This document shows, piece by piece, positions 37,218-46,242 of a stretch of 64,000 nt of DNA. The position numbers were made by a program, and so were the translations under genes. The DNA is from an uncultured Bacteroides sp. (GTDB taxonomy: Bacteria; Bacteroidota; Bacteroidia; Bacteroidales; Bacteroidaceae). The notes below the pieces were generated by a model that was not told the DNA's origin, ran no database searches, and saw only the letters and a program-made list of their open reading frames with translations. Position 1 is the first letter of the stretch. Each line of letters opens with the position of its first letter. The stretch covers positions 1-64,000 of the forward strand of contig NZ_OY782854.1 in the NCBI RefSeq assembly GCF_963678425.1, written 5' to 3'.

Positions 37218-38468
37218 ATGAATATGAAAGAATATAGTTTGTATAAAAGTTTATTATGCCTGTTTATTGGCATATTTGTCATAACTGCATGCTCTGATAA
37301 AGATGATCCTTTTGTTTTGAGAAGTACTGATGCAATGGAATTCTCTTATGCTGAATCAACACAGAAGTTTACTGTCTGTACAGATGGAGAGTGGAGCATA
37401 ACAACAGATGATAGTTGGTACACATTGAGTGCTGTATCTGGTAAAGGTGATGGCACAACAAGAGAAGTTGTGAATATCAGTGTTAAAAGAAATAAAGGAG
37501 CTGTCCGTAAAGGCGAGTTCGTACTTCATGCAGCAGGGAAAGATCTCAACGTTGCTTTAAGTCAGGAAGAAGGTAAGCCTCTAACGCTGAAAACTCCTTC
37601 TCTCTCAAGTACTCTTAAAGCAGGTCAGAAGATAGAAAATGCTACTATCAATATTCCTTATACCTATGGATATGTTGGTCAGAAGGTAGTATTTACGACA
37701 AGCGTTTCAGGTCCTGGTGCTAGCGGTATTTCTGTTAATAGCTTCACTGCTGAACTTGATGCTGCTGAGGGAACTATTAAGATGCCAATAACTGGTACTC
37801 CTCTGGTTTCAGGTAGTGTTTCATTTACTGTTACTACGGATGATGAAGCAGTTGTAACTGTTACAACCGCAGCAACAGTAATGAGTGAAACATATTTTGA
37901 ACAACATTTTGGTCTTATGCTATGGGGCGGAGATTGTGTAGCTAATTTGGCTGGTATAAAAGGTAGCTTTATTGCCGGAAGTGATGGTAATGTTATAGAT
38001 GAGACAAAAGCTGCAAGTGCATGTACTGCTGGAACTGACGGATCAGGAGATTTGGCAAGTTCTATGGCTACTTCGTATAGAGAATTAAGAGGATTTTCCG
38101 GATGGAGCGGGAAACGAGTATATGAACGACCTGGATTTATTAAGATAGGAACGGCAACTAGTACGGATGGGCAATTAATTTCACCGCCATTGAGTAATAT
38201 CCCTTTAGATAAGGTAAATTTGAATGTTTCTTTCAAAGTAAGCCAATATTTCGAAGATGCAGGTGGAACATTGTATATAAAAGTTCTGAATGGAGGAACA
38301 AGCTCGATTAGTGAATATAAAATGAAACCAGGTACCGATAGAGTATGGGAAAGTGTTGAATTTAAGATAACTGATGCAACTCCTGCTAGTCAGATTGTTT
38401 TTAGTGCTCCGGCTATTGCTAAACAACGTTTCTGCATTGACGATATTGTAGTATCTAGGGCAAATTGA
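37218..38468 (+). CDS. BACON-domain surface lipoprotein
   Basis: A 416-residue lipoprotein (lipobox ITAC). After the Cys, residues about 35-115 form a BACON domain: ATQKF-type strand, DGEWSITTDDSWYTLSAVSG, then NISVKRNKGAVRKGEFVL. The carboxyl-terminal part, with FCIDDIVVSRA at the end, looks like a jelly-roll carbohydrate-binding or DUF domain. I start it at the ATG at 37218; the frame opens at 37191, overlapping susD by 7 bp. Position right after susD suggests a surface glycan-binding partner (SusE/F-like). Confidence 0.8.
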   Translation: MNMKEYSLYKSLLCLFIGIFVITACSDKDDPFVLRSTDAMEFSYAESTQKFTVCTDGEWSITTDDSWYTLSAVSGKGDGTTREVVNISVKRNKGAVRKGEFVLHAAGKDLNVALSQEEGKPLTLKTPSLSSTLKAGQKIENATINIPYTYGYVGQKVVFTTSVSGPGASGISVNSFTAELDAAEGTIKMPITGTPLVSGSVSFTVTTDDEAVVTVTTAATVMSETYFEQHFGLMLWGGDCVANLAGIKGSFIAGSDGNVIDETKAASACTAGTDGSGDLASSMATSYRELRGFSGWSGKRVYERPGFIKIGTATSTDGQLISPPLSNIPLDKVNLNVSFKVSQYFEDAGGTLYIKVLNGGTSSISEYKMKPGTDRVWESVEFKITDATPASQIVFSAPAIAKQRFCIDDIVVSRAN

Positions 38469-38527
38469 TAATTTAATAAAGATAAGTCTTATGCAATTTT
38501 TGTATGAGACTTATCTTTATTAAATTA
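38469..38527. terminator. Long hairpin after the BACON lipoprotein gene
   Basis: A 21-bp perfect stem (38469-38489 with 38507-38527) and a 17-base loop begins right after the stop codon. A T-run follows a few bases later (38534-38543). It may end most transcripts from susC-susD and lower expression of the next gene, a common pattern in Sus-type loci. Confidence 0.75.
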
Positions 38528-38563
38528 GTCGTTGATTTTTTTTGTATAAAAAATAGAAGTATT

Positions 38564-40117
38564 ATGAAAATTTTTTTTTTAGAAAAAAATAGAAGATGTG
38601 TCACCTCCTATTTGAGCTTTCTTTTAGTTTTATGTGTTTCGTTGTTGAGTGTAGTTGCATTATATAGTTGCGGAAGCAGCGATTCTGCTCCTTCTGACAA
38701 TACAACAATAGTGATAACACCTAAATCAGGTATGGATTTATACGGATTTATCGGCGATACAGAAGGAAAGCCTATAGAAGGAGTTATTGTAACTGATGGA
38801 TTTACCTGCACTCAGACAGACAATAAAGGTATATACCAGATGAAGAAAAATAATAAAACCACTTTTGTGTATTATACAGCTCCAGCTGATTATAAAGCTA
38901 GTGCTGCCACTTTTTATCAGAAGATATCAACAAGTAAGGAAAGATATGATTTTAAGCTGAATAAATTATCTGGTTCCGAAACAAATTTTAATCTTATCTG
39001 CATTGGAGATCCTCAGGTTACAAGCAATAGTGAAGTAACTCGTTTTAAAGATGAAACTATGTCAGATATAAAAAAGTTTGTAGACGCTAGTTCAAAACCG
39101 GTTTATGGTTTGTGTATGGGAGACATGGTTGGTGACAAGCCTGATTTACAAACCCAAATGAAGACAATTGTTTCATCAACCAGTATGCCCGTTTTTACAA
39201 CTATAGGAAATCATGATAAAGTAGCAGGAACTGTAACTAGTGAACCACGAAATAGCAATGTATTCTGTTCAACCTTTGGTCCTTTAAATTATTCTTTTAA
39301 CAGAGGAGATGTTCATTTTGTATGTCTGGACGACGTTGCGTATTCTAATTCAACTACATATGATGGCGGTTTCAGTGATGATCAGGTTGAATGGTTGAAA
39401 CAGGATTTGAGTTATGTTTCTAAATCTAAAATGATAATATTATACTATCATATACCATTACGTAATACAACTAGTATTGTAAACCGTAATAATATATTGG
39501 AATTACTCAAAGGATTTTCAGAAGTGCATTTAATGTGCGGGCATACACATTATAGTGAAAACTGTGCTGTTACTACTCCAATATCGACTTATGAGCATAT
39601 TCATGCTGCTGCATGTGGGGCATGGTGGCATTCTGTAATAAATGGAGACGGAACTCCGAATGGATATGCTGTATATGAAGTAAGCGGGAATAAAATCACT
39701 AATTGGTATTACAAAAGTGTTAATTTCGATAAAAGCTTTCAGATCAGATTGCATAAAGGAAATTCAAGCTTTGGAGGAACATATGGCTATTTTACATATG
39801 GACAAAAAGAAAATTCCATAATTGCTAATATCTGGAACGCAGATGAAAACTGGACGGTAAATGTATACGAAGATGGCATAAATAAAGGATATATGACAAA
39901 AGCTACTTCTATAACCACTGATGCATGGTCAGAAGGATATCATATAGGAGTTGTGGGACGTGATCCGGATAATTACAATCAGCCAGCAAAACATTTATAC
40001 ATATACCAGATGTCTAATCCGAGTGCTAAAATAAAAATTGAAGCAATAGACAGGTTCGGAAATAAGTATGTACAAGATCAAATTGTTAATGATCTGACTA
40101 CAGCTGGGGCATATTAA
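38564..40117 (+). CDS. Secreted calcineurin-like phosphoesterase (lipoprotein)
   Basis: A 517-residue protein with an unusually long, basic amino end and a lipobox (VALYSC). Residues about 55-130 form a small beta domain of the MetallophosN type (DLYGFIGDTEGKPIEGVIVT). The metallophosphatase core has CIGDPQVT, GLCMGDMVGD, TIGNHDK, YYHIPL and CGHTHYS, all metal-binding blocks. A beta-rich carboxyl-terminal domain follows (MetallophosC type). The start is the ATG at 38564, in AGTATTATG as at the permease gene at 30590. It probably cuts phosphodiesters or monoesters at the cell surface. Confidence 0.88.
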   Translation: MKIFFLEKNRRCVTSYLSFLLVLCVSLLSVVALYSCGSSDSAPSDNTTIVITPKSGMDLYGFIGDTEGKPIEGVIVTDGFTCTQTDNKGIYQMKKNNKTTFVYYTAPADYKASAATFYQKISTSKERYDFKLNKLSGSETNFNLICIGDPQVTSNSEVTRFKDETMSDIKKFVDASSKPVYGLCMGDMVGDKPDLQTQMKTIVSSTSMPVFTTIGNHDKVAGTVTSEPRNSNVFCSTFGPLNYSFNRGDVHFVCLDDVAYSNSTTYDGGFSDDQVEWLKQDLSYVSKSKMIILYYHIPLRNTTSIVNRNNILELLKGFSEVHLMCGHTHYSENCAVTTPISTYEHIHAAACGAWWHSVINGDGTPNGYAVYEVSGNKITNWYYKSVNFDKSFQIRLHKGNSSFGGTYGYFTYGQKENSIIANIWNADENWTVNVYEDGINKGYMTKATSITTDAWSEGYHIGVVGRDPDNYNQPAKHLYIYQMSNPSAKIKIEAIDRFGNKYVQDQIVNDLTTAGAY

Positions 40118-40281
40118 TATATTTAATATTACAAAAAAAATTGCTCCTCATGGTGTTATTTTGGTGAAGATTTATCCAGGCAATACTCGTGAACGGGAAA
40201 ATAAATGAACCCAAAAGAATAAATTAAAAAATTGTATAATTAAAAAGATCACTTTTAGATTGTTGTTAAACTCGATAAATT

Positions 40282-41973
40282 ATGAAATTGATACAAAAAT
40301 GTATAGTCACAGTATGTCTGTTTGCTATAGCTGCAACAGTAAATGCTCGTCAGACCAGCTCTCAAACACCTACTCCTGCATGGTTAAAGACTGCTATATT
40401 CTATCAAATATATCCTCAAAGCTTCAAGGATACAAACAATGATGGAATAGGAGATCTTCAAGGAATCATAGATAAATTGGATTATATAAATTGGCTTGGC
40501 TGTAATACGATATGGATAAATCCATGTTTTGAATCAGCTTATAAAGACGCTGGATATGATGTGATAGATTATTATAAAGTGGGTAAACGTTATGGAACGA
40601 ACGAAGATATGAAAAGACTCTTTGATGAAGCACACAAACACCATATCAGAGTCCTTTTAGATTTGGTTCCAGGGCATACTTCTATTGAATCCTCTTGGTT
40701 TAAGTCTTCTCAGCAGAAGGATAGGAATGAATATACTGATAGGTATATCTGGACGAATGATAGCACTATAAAACCTAAAAAGTTTGTATCTGGCCATTTT
40801 GAAAGGAACGGGGCATTTATGAAGAACTTTTTTGACTGTCAACCAGCATTAAACTATGGTTTTGGAAAACCCGATCCTAATAATCCTTGGGAACAACCTG
40901 TTACAGCTGAAGGGCCTCAGAAGAATAAAAAAGAGATTATGAAGATAATTGATTTCTGGATGAGTATAGGATGTGATGGTTTTAGAGTTGACATGGCTCC
41001 TTCACTTATAAAAAATGATCCGGGATGGGTTGAAACAGATAAATTCTGGAATGATATTATGAAAAATATGCGTAAGAAGTATCCCGAAATAGTATTGTTG
41101 CCGGAATGGGGACATCCGAGTGAATCTAATAAAGCAGGATTCCCGATTGACTTCATATTTCAAACTTCTGCAAGTGGATATCAGGAATTATTTTATAATA
41201 TAAAGATGAAATCAAGGGCAATGGAAGATTGCTATTTTGATTTAAAAGGGAAAGGTGATTCCCAAAAGTTTTCAGATTATTTGGTTAGTCAATTAGATGC
41301 TATCAGAAATAGCGGATACATTTGTGTGCCTACAACTAATCATGATCGTCAGCGTCCTTGCTGCGGTACTCGTAATACAGTTCCTCAGTTAAAAGCCGTC
41401 ATGACTTTGTTGCTTACCCTTCCTACTGTGCCATTGATTTATTATGGAGATGAGATAGGTATGAAGTTTCAGGAAGAAGCTCCCGTGAAGGAGGGTAGTG
41501 TGACAGTTATTAACCGTGCAGGAAGCAGGACTCCAATGCAATGGAATGATGGCATAAATGCAGGCTTTTCTGATTGTTTGCCAGAGGAACTATATTTGCC
41601 GGTAGATTCCAGCCCCAATTATCCGAATGTACAAAGTGAAAAGAATAATCCTGAATCACTTCTGTCATTTACCAGGATGATGATACAACTAAAAAAATCA
41701 CATGATGCTTTGAAAGCGAACGGTGAGATTAGGTTTCTATCATCGGGAAAAGAGATCTATCCTTTGGTCTACGAAAGAAAATCTGACAAAGAAACTATAA
41801 TTGTAGTAATTAATCCGTCGAATCAACATAGACAAATATCGATTAAAAACTATGGTAAATCAAAGCACGTTAAACCAATTATTCAGACTATATCTTGTAA
41901 TATGTCTTTAGAAAAAGAAATTCTGAAGATTGAATCTGCTCCGGTTTCATATGGTATCTATAGAGTTTTTTAA
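40282..41973 (+). CDS. Secreted GH13 alpha-glycosidase
   Basis: A 563-residue protein of the alpha-amylase superfamily with a signal peptide (ends near VNAR). AIFYQIYPQSFKDTNNDGIG marks the start of the barrel. The nucleophile is the Asp in DGFRVDMAPS, the acid/base the Glu in LLPEWGH, and the third acid the Asp in PTTNHDRQR. In conserved region I the usual Asn-His reads Gly-His (DLVPGHTS), which is uncommon. The length fits oligosaccharide-acting members (oligo-glucosidase or trehalose-synthase-like), not large amylases. In this locus it could remove alpha-glucose side groups from glycerol residues. Confidence 0.88.
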   Translation: MKLIQKCIVTVCLFAIAATVNARQTSSQTPTPAWLKTAIFYQIYPQSFKDTNNDGIGDLQGIIDKLDYINWLGCNTIWINPCFESAYKDAGYDVIDYYKVGKRYGTNEDMKRLFDEAHKHHIRVLLDLVPGHTSIESSWFKSSQQKDRNEYTDRYIWTNDSTIKPKKFVSGHFERNGAFMKNFFDCQPALNYGFGKPDPNNPWEQPVTAEGPQKNKKEIMKIIDFWMSIGCDGFRVDMAPSLIKNDPGWVETDKFWNDIMKNMRKKYPEIVLLPEWGHPSESNKAGFPIDFIFQTSASGYQELFYNIKMKSRAMEDCYFDLKGKGDSQKFSDYLVSQLDAIRNSGYICVPTTNHDRQRPCCGTRNTVPQLKAVMTLLLTLPTVPLIYYGDEIGMKFQEEAPVKEGSVTVINRAGSRTPMQWNDGINAGFSDCLPEELYLPVDSSPNYPNVQSEKNNPESLLSFTRMMIQLKKSHDALKANGEIRFLSSGKEIYPLVYERKSDKETIIVVINPSNQHRQISIKNYGKSKHVKPIIQTISCNMSLEKEILKIESAPVSYGIYRVF

Positions 41974-42209
41974 ATATCGGTAATATTATAAAGTATTGCA
42001 TCTACAAACAATAAAGAAAACGAAAATCTGATTTATGTTCTATTTGGAGTGGAATATCCTATCAGGTGAAGATCGTATTTGTTAATGGTACATGTTGCCA
42101 AGTAACTTATCCGCTTTGGTCATCGGTTTATTATTATTACCGTAAAATGGCTCTTTGAGATGAGTTTGGCTTACAATCTTAGTAAATTATATAATAATAG
42201 AAAATAGTT

Positions 42210-44225
42210 ATGAACGATAGTAAACTAATGAATCGCGCCGCAAATAATGTGCGAATTTTAGCAGCTTCTATGGTAGAAAAAGCAAATTCCGGACACCCGG
42301 GAGGTGCCATGGGGGGTGCAGACTTTATAAACGTACTTTTCTCCGAGTTTCTTGAATATGATCCTGAAAACCCTCGTTGGGAAGGTCGTGACCGCTTCTT
42401 TCTTGATCCCGGACACATGTCTCCCATGTTGTATTCTATCTTAGCTCTGACAGGTAAATATACACTGGATGAATTATCACAATTCCGTCAATGGGGAAGT
42501 CCTACTCCGGGCCATCCTGAAGTAGATATCATGCGTGGAGTAGAGAATACTTCCGGTCCTCTTGGACAAGGTCATGCATACGCTGTTGGTGCCGCTATAG
42601 CAGCCAAATTCCTTCATGCTCGCTTCGGTGAAGTAATGGGACAAACTATTTATACTTTTATTTCCGACGGAGGTATTCAGGAAGAAATTTCTCAGGGAGC
42701 AGGTCGTCTGGCCGGACACCTTGGACTCAACAACCTGATTATGTTCTACGATTCCAATGACATTCAGCTTTCTACAGGAACCAATGCCGTAACCAGCGAA
42801 GACGCTGCTAAGAAATACGAAGCATGGAACTGGAATGTCATTAAAATCAATGGTAATGATCCCGATGAAATCCGTAAGGCTCTTACTGCAGCTAAAGCAA
42901 AAAAAGAACGTCCTACCATTATCATTGGTAAAACCATTATGGGTAAAGGCGCCGTTACAGCCAACCACGAAAGCTTTGAACGCAAATGCTCTACTCATGG
43001 TCAGCCATTGAGTGCCAGCGGTGCTTGTTACGATGAAACTATTAAAAACCTGGGAGGTGATCCTGCAGACGCTTTCAAAATATTCCCTGAAGTTGCAGAG
43101 CTTTATGCTAAACGTGCAGCTGAATTGGAAAAAATCACTGCTGCCAAACAGGCTGCTAAAGCAGAATGGGCTAAAGCTAACCCTGAACTAGCTGCTAAAC
43201 TGGAACTATTCTTCTCTGGTAAAGCTCCTAAAGTAGACTGGGCTGGTATCAAACAAAAAGCAAATGACGCTACACGTGGTGCTTCTGCTACTGTTCTTGG
43301 TGCACTGGCTACTCAGGTAGAAAACATGATCTGTTCTTCTGCCGACTTATCCAACTCTGATAAGACTGACGGGTTCCTGAAAAAGACTCATGCCTTTACA
43401 AAAGACGATTTCAGCGGTGCTTTCTTACAGGCTGGTGTATCTGAATTGACTATGGCATGTGTTTGCATCGGTATGGCTCTTCACGGAGGTGTAATTCCGG
43501 CTTGCGGAACCTTCTTTGTATTCTCTGACTACATGAAACCAGCTGTACGTATGGCTGCCTTGATGGAAGTTCCCGTAAAGTTTATCTGGACACACGATGC
43601 ATTCCGTGTTGGTGAAGACGGACCTACTCACGAACCAGTAGAGCAAGAAGCTCAGATTCGTTTGATGGAGAAACTTAAGAACCACAAAGGTCACAATTCT
43701 ATGTTGGTTCTTCGTCCTGCTGACGCAGAAGAAACTACAGAAGCATGGAGACTTGCAATGGAAAATACTACAACTCCAACGGGATTAATTTTTTCTCGTC
43801 AGAATATTGCTAACCTTCCTGCAGGAACAAATTATGCTGACTCTGCAAAAGGTGCATATATTGTTGCCGGAGCTGATGAAAATCCAGATGTAGTTCTTAT
43901 CGCTTCAGGTTCTGAAGTATCAACACTTGTTGCCGGAGCTGAATTGCTTCGCAAGGATGGTGTTAAACTTCGCATTGTATCTGTTCCGTCTGAAGGACTG
44001 TTCCGTAGCCAGAGCAAGGAATATCAGGAATCAATCATCCCAGCCGGAGCCAAAGTCTTTGGTCTTACTGCAGGTCTTCCAGTAAACCTTGAAGGTTTGG
44101 CCGGAGCCAACGGTAAAGTATTTGGTCTGGAATCTTTCGGATTCTCTGCTCCTTACAAAACCCTTGACGAAAAACTTGGTTTCACTGCTCAAAACGTGTA
44201 CAATCAGGTAAAGGCAATGTTATAA
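42210..44225 (+). CDS. tkt: Transketolase
   Basis: Thiamine-diphosphate enzyme that moves two-carbon units between sugar phosphates. The 671-residue length is normal. Cofactor sites are seen in GHPGGAMGGADF, GPLGQGHAYAVGAAIA and ISDGGIQEEISQGAG, and HDAFRVGEDGPTHEPVEQ is the pyrimidine-domain signature. Codon use looks more biased towards highly expressed codons than in the neighbours, as in a housekeeping gene. It sits inside the phosphate/glycerol locus, between the GH13 gene and a second phosphoesterase gene, without the rpiB partner I would expect. Confidence 0.95.
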   Translation: MNDSKLMNRAANNVRILAASMVEKANSGHPGGAMGGADFINVLFSEFLEYDPENPRWEGRDRFFLDPGHMSPMLYSILALTGKYTLDELSQFRQWGSPTPGHPEVDIMRGVENTSGPLGQGHAYAVGAAIAAKFLHARFGEVMGQTIYTFISDGGIQEEISQGAGRLAGHLGLNNLIMFYDSNDIQLSTGTNAVTSEDAAKKYEAWNWNVIKINGNDPDEIRKALTAAKAKKERPTIIIGKTIMGKGAVTANHESFERKCSTHGQPLSASGACYDETIKNLGGDPADAFKIFPEVAELYAKRAAELEKITAAKQAAKAEWAKANPELAAKLELFFSGKAPKVDWAGIKQKANDATRGASATVLGALATQVENMICSSADLSNSDKTDGFLKKTHAFTKDDFSGAFLQAGVSELTMACVCIGMALHGGVIPACGTFFVFSDYMKPAVRMAALMEVPVKFIWTHDAFRVGEDGPTHEPVEQEAQIRLMEKLKNHKGHNSMLVLRPADAEETTEAWRLAMENTTTPTGLIFSRQNIANLPAGTNYADSAKGAYIVAGADENPDVVLIASGSEVSTLVAGAELLRKDGVKLRIVSVPSEGLFRSQSKEYQESIIPAGAKVFGLTAGLPVNLEGLAGANGKVFGLESFGFSAPYKTLDEKLGFTAQNVYNQVKAML

Positions 44226-44300
44226 TATATTAATAGAATAGAATGAATTAATAAAGGGACGATTGAGTCTGATTTAAACAAAATTTATATACTAATTGAA

Positions 44301-45461
44301 ATGAGAAAGTCTGTTATTATTTTATTGTGTCTATTAGCTCAAATATTACAAGCAAAAGAAAACTTTCAGATCTTGTATGGACCTTATTTACAGAATATGA
44401 CTGAAAATGAGGTTACTATTTTGTGGAAGACGAATAGAAGAGCAATCTCGTGGGTTGAAATTGCTCCACAAAGTGGTCAACACTTTTATGCAGAAGAACA
44501 TCCTCGTATATACCAAACCAGTTTTGGAAAGAAGGTGATTAGCAAATTGCATAAAGTAAGGATTACAGGTCTGAATAAAGGTGCTACGTATAAATACCGT
44601 ATTTGCTCGCAAGAAGTTATTAATCAGGAAGAACGGTATGTGCAATATGGAAAAACAGCATCGAGTATAGTTCTTCATAAGGAGCCATTAACATTTACAA
44701 CATTAGATAATGAAAAAGCATCTGTCAAATTCTGGATGGTAAATGATATTCATGCACAGAACGAGATCTTGCATAAATTAGTTGGGGATATCAAAGATAA
44801 GGCCGATTTTGTAGTATTTAATGGGGATATGTTAAGTGATATACGCTCAGAAAAGCATATTTTTAATGGGTTTATGAATGAAGCGATTAAATCTTTTGCT
44901 TCAGAAATACCTTTTTTCTATTGCAGAGGAAATCATGAGAACCGTGGTCAGTTCTCAACGGAATTCATTAATTACTTTCCAACAAATACAGGGATGCCTT
45001 ATTATACGTTTCGTCAAGGTCCTGCTTTTTTTATTGTTTTGGATAGTGGTGAAGATAAACCTGATAATGATATAGCTTATTATGGTTTATCTGATTTTGA
45101 ATCATATCTAAAGCAGGAAGTGGCTTGGCTGAAGAATATTGTTTTAAGTCGTGATTTTAAAGAGGCGCCATATAAGATTGTTTTTGTCCATATACCACCT
45201 GTTGGAATGTCATGGTATGGATCCTTACTGGTAAAGAAGCAATTTGTTCCCATCTTGAATGATGCAGGGATTGATTTAATGCTTTGTGCTCATTTTCACA
45301 GGTACTTGTATAATGAGAAAGGTCAGGATGGATGTAACTTCCCCATTATTGTCAATTCTAATATAGATGTTACAAAAGTAAATGTGGACAATTCTGGCAT
45401 TGCATTAGAAATTCAAGATACATTAGGGGTGAAAATAAAACAGTTTCATTTTAAAAGATAA
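44301..45461 (+). CDS. Secreted metallophosphoesterase, purple-acid-phosphatase-like
   Basis: A 386-residue protein with a signal peptide (ends near LQAK). Residues about 22-130 form a fibronectin-III-like domain (LYGPYLQNMTENEVTILWKT), as in purple acid phosphatases. The catalytic domain shows VNDIHAQ, FNGDMLSD, RGNHENRG, FVHIPP and CAHFHRY. It is probably periplasmic and would release phosphate from small esters. It follows tkt by 75 bp and ends the plus-strand run. Confidence 0.88.
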   Translation: MRKSVIILLCLLAQILQAKENFQILYGPYLQNMTENEVTILWKTNRRAISWVEIAPQSGQHFYAEEHPRIYQTSFGKKVISKLHKVRITGLNKGATYKYRICSQEVINQEERYVQYGKTASSIVLHKEPLTFTTLDNEKASVKFWMVNDIHAQNEILHKLVGDIKDKADFVVFNGDMLSDIRSEKHIFNGFMNEAIKSFASEIPFFYCRGNHENRGQFSTEFINYFPTNTGMPYYTFRQGPAFFIVLDSGEDKPDNDIAYYGLSDFESYLKQEVAWLKNIVLSRDFKEAPYKIVFVHIPPVGMSWYGSLLVKKQFVPILNDAGIDLMLCAHFHRYLYNEKGQDGCNFPIIVNSNIDVTKVNVDNSGIALEIQDTLGVKIKQFHFKR

Positions 45462-45570
45462 TTCTGGATATCCGTATCGCGGAAATCTGGAATAGAAAAC
45501 TAGATTGAATCTTTTCTTTAAGAGGATAATTGCTTTATATTTATAATTAGGACTAATAAAAGTATTCAAC

Positions 45571-45650
45571 TTCTGTACAGAAGAATTAATTGTTCTGTAC
45601 AAAAGAATAGATTGTTTTGTACAGAAGATTACATTCTTTTGTACAAGACA
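45571..45650. repeat. Array of four TGTAC palindromes at exact 22-bp spacing
   Basis: The core TGTAC starts at 45574, 45596, 45618 and 45640, each 22 bp apart. The first unit has the full palindrome TTCTGTACAGAA, and the others differ by one or two bases. Most of the 22-bp unit is loosely kept (AGAAGAATTAATT-like). It lies between two convergent gene ends, not near a promoter. The design (four copies, palindromic core, about two helical turns) mirrors the array near 5906. Confidence 0.85.
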
Positions 45651-45776
45651 ATCTTTTTTATTGGCAATAGATTATAAAACTCCTTGTGATAGATTATTAT
45701 TCTTTATCCATAAAAAAAGCGAATAAAGCTTTTATATTATGTTTAAGTAACATGCGATAATATAGAGTCGTTTTTA

Positions 45777-45947
45777 CTAAATTCCAGGAGCGGTTAATTC
45801 TTTAATAACCCAGAGAATCAAAGTTAGAAAAATAGTGAAAATGAATGCAATTGTGCTCCATAAAAATATTTTTTCTAGTTTCTCGTGTTTTTTATTTATA
45901 AATCCAGATTCGTCGTAACGTGAGAACCATTTCTTGAAGATGCTCAT
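45777..45947 (-). CDS. Small single-helix membrane protein
   Basis: A 56-residue protein with a charged amino end (FKKWFSRYDESG, then KKHEKLEK) and one membrane helix (IFLWSTIAFIFTIFLTLILW). I start it at the ATG at 45947 instead of 45980 because a TACCTTTG box (45978-45985, minus strand) covers the upstream start. I do not recognise a family. The well-placed promoter makes it likely to be real. Confidence 0.6.
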   Translation of the reverse strand: MSIFKKWFSRYDESGFINKKHEKLEKIFLWSTIAFIFTIFLTLILWVIKELTAPGI

Positions 45948-45977
45948 AAAAATAAAATATTGCTTGTTTAGTTGCTG

Positions 45978-45985
45978 CAAAGGTA
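45978..45985 (-). promoter_or_regulatory. Likely -7 box of the small membrane protein gene
   Basis: Minus-strand TACCTTTG fits TAnnTTTG, about 30 bp before the preferred ATG. Confidence 0.5.
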
Positions 45986-46242
45986 AGTTATCAGAGGCTT
46001 TTATTTGTAAATAGAATGACTAGCTTTAAATATATTTTGAAAATAAAATAAACGTTAACAATTGTATTTGTGAATCTGTTCCCATTCGAAAAAGATTTAA
46101 GAACTCTTTCTTCATTATTGTGAGATGTTTCAGGTGGTTGTTGTTGATAATAAGTGTGTTGGTGTTTTTTATTAAAAAAATATTGGTTTGCATATTCAGA
46201 AAGTAGAGCTGTAGCGGATTACAATTTCCGATTTGTCTTATA

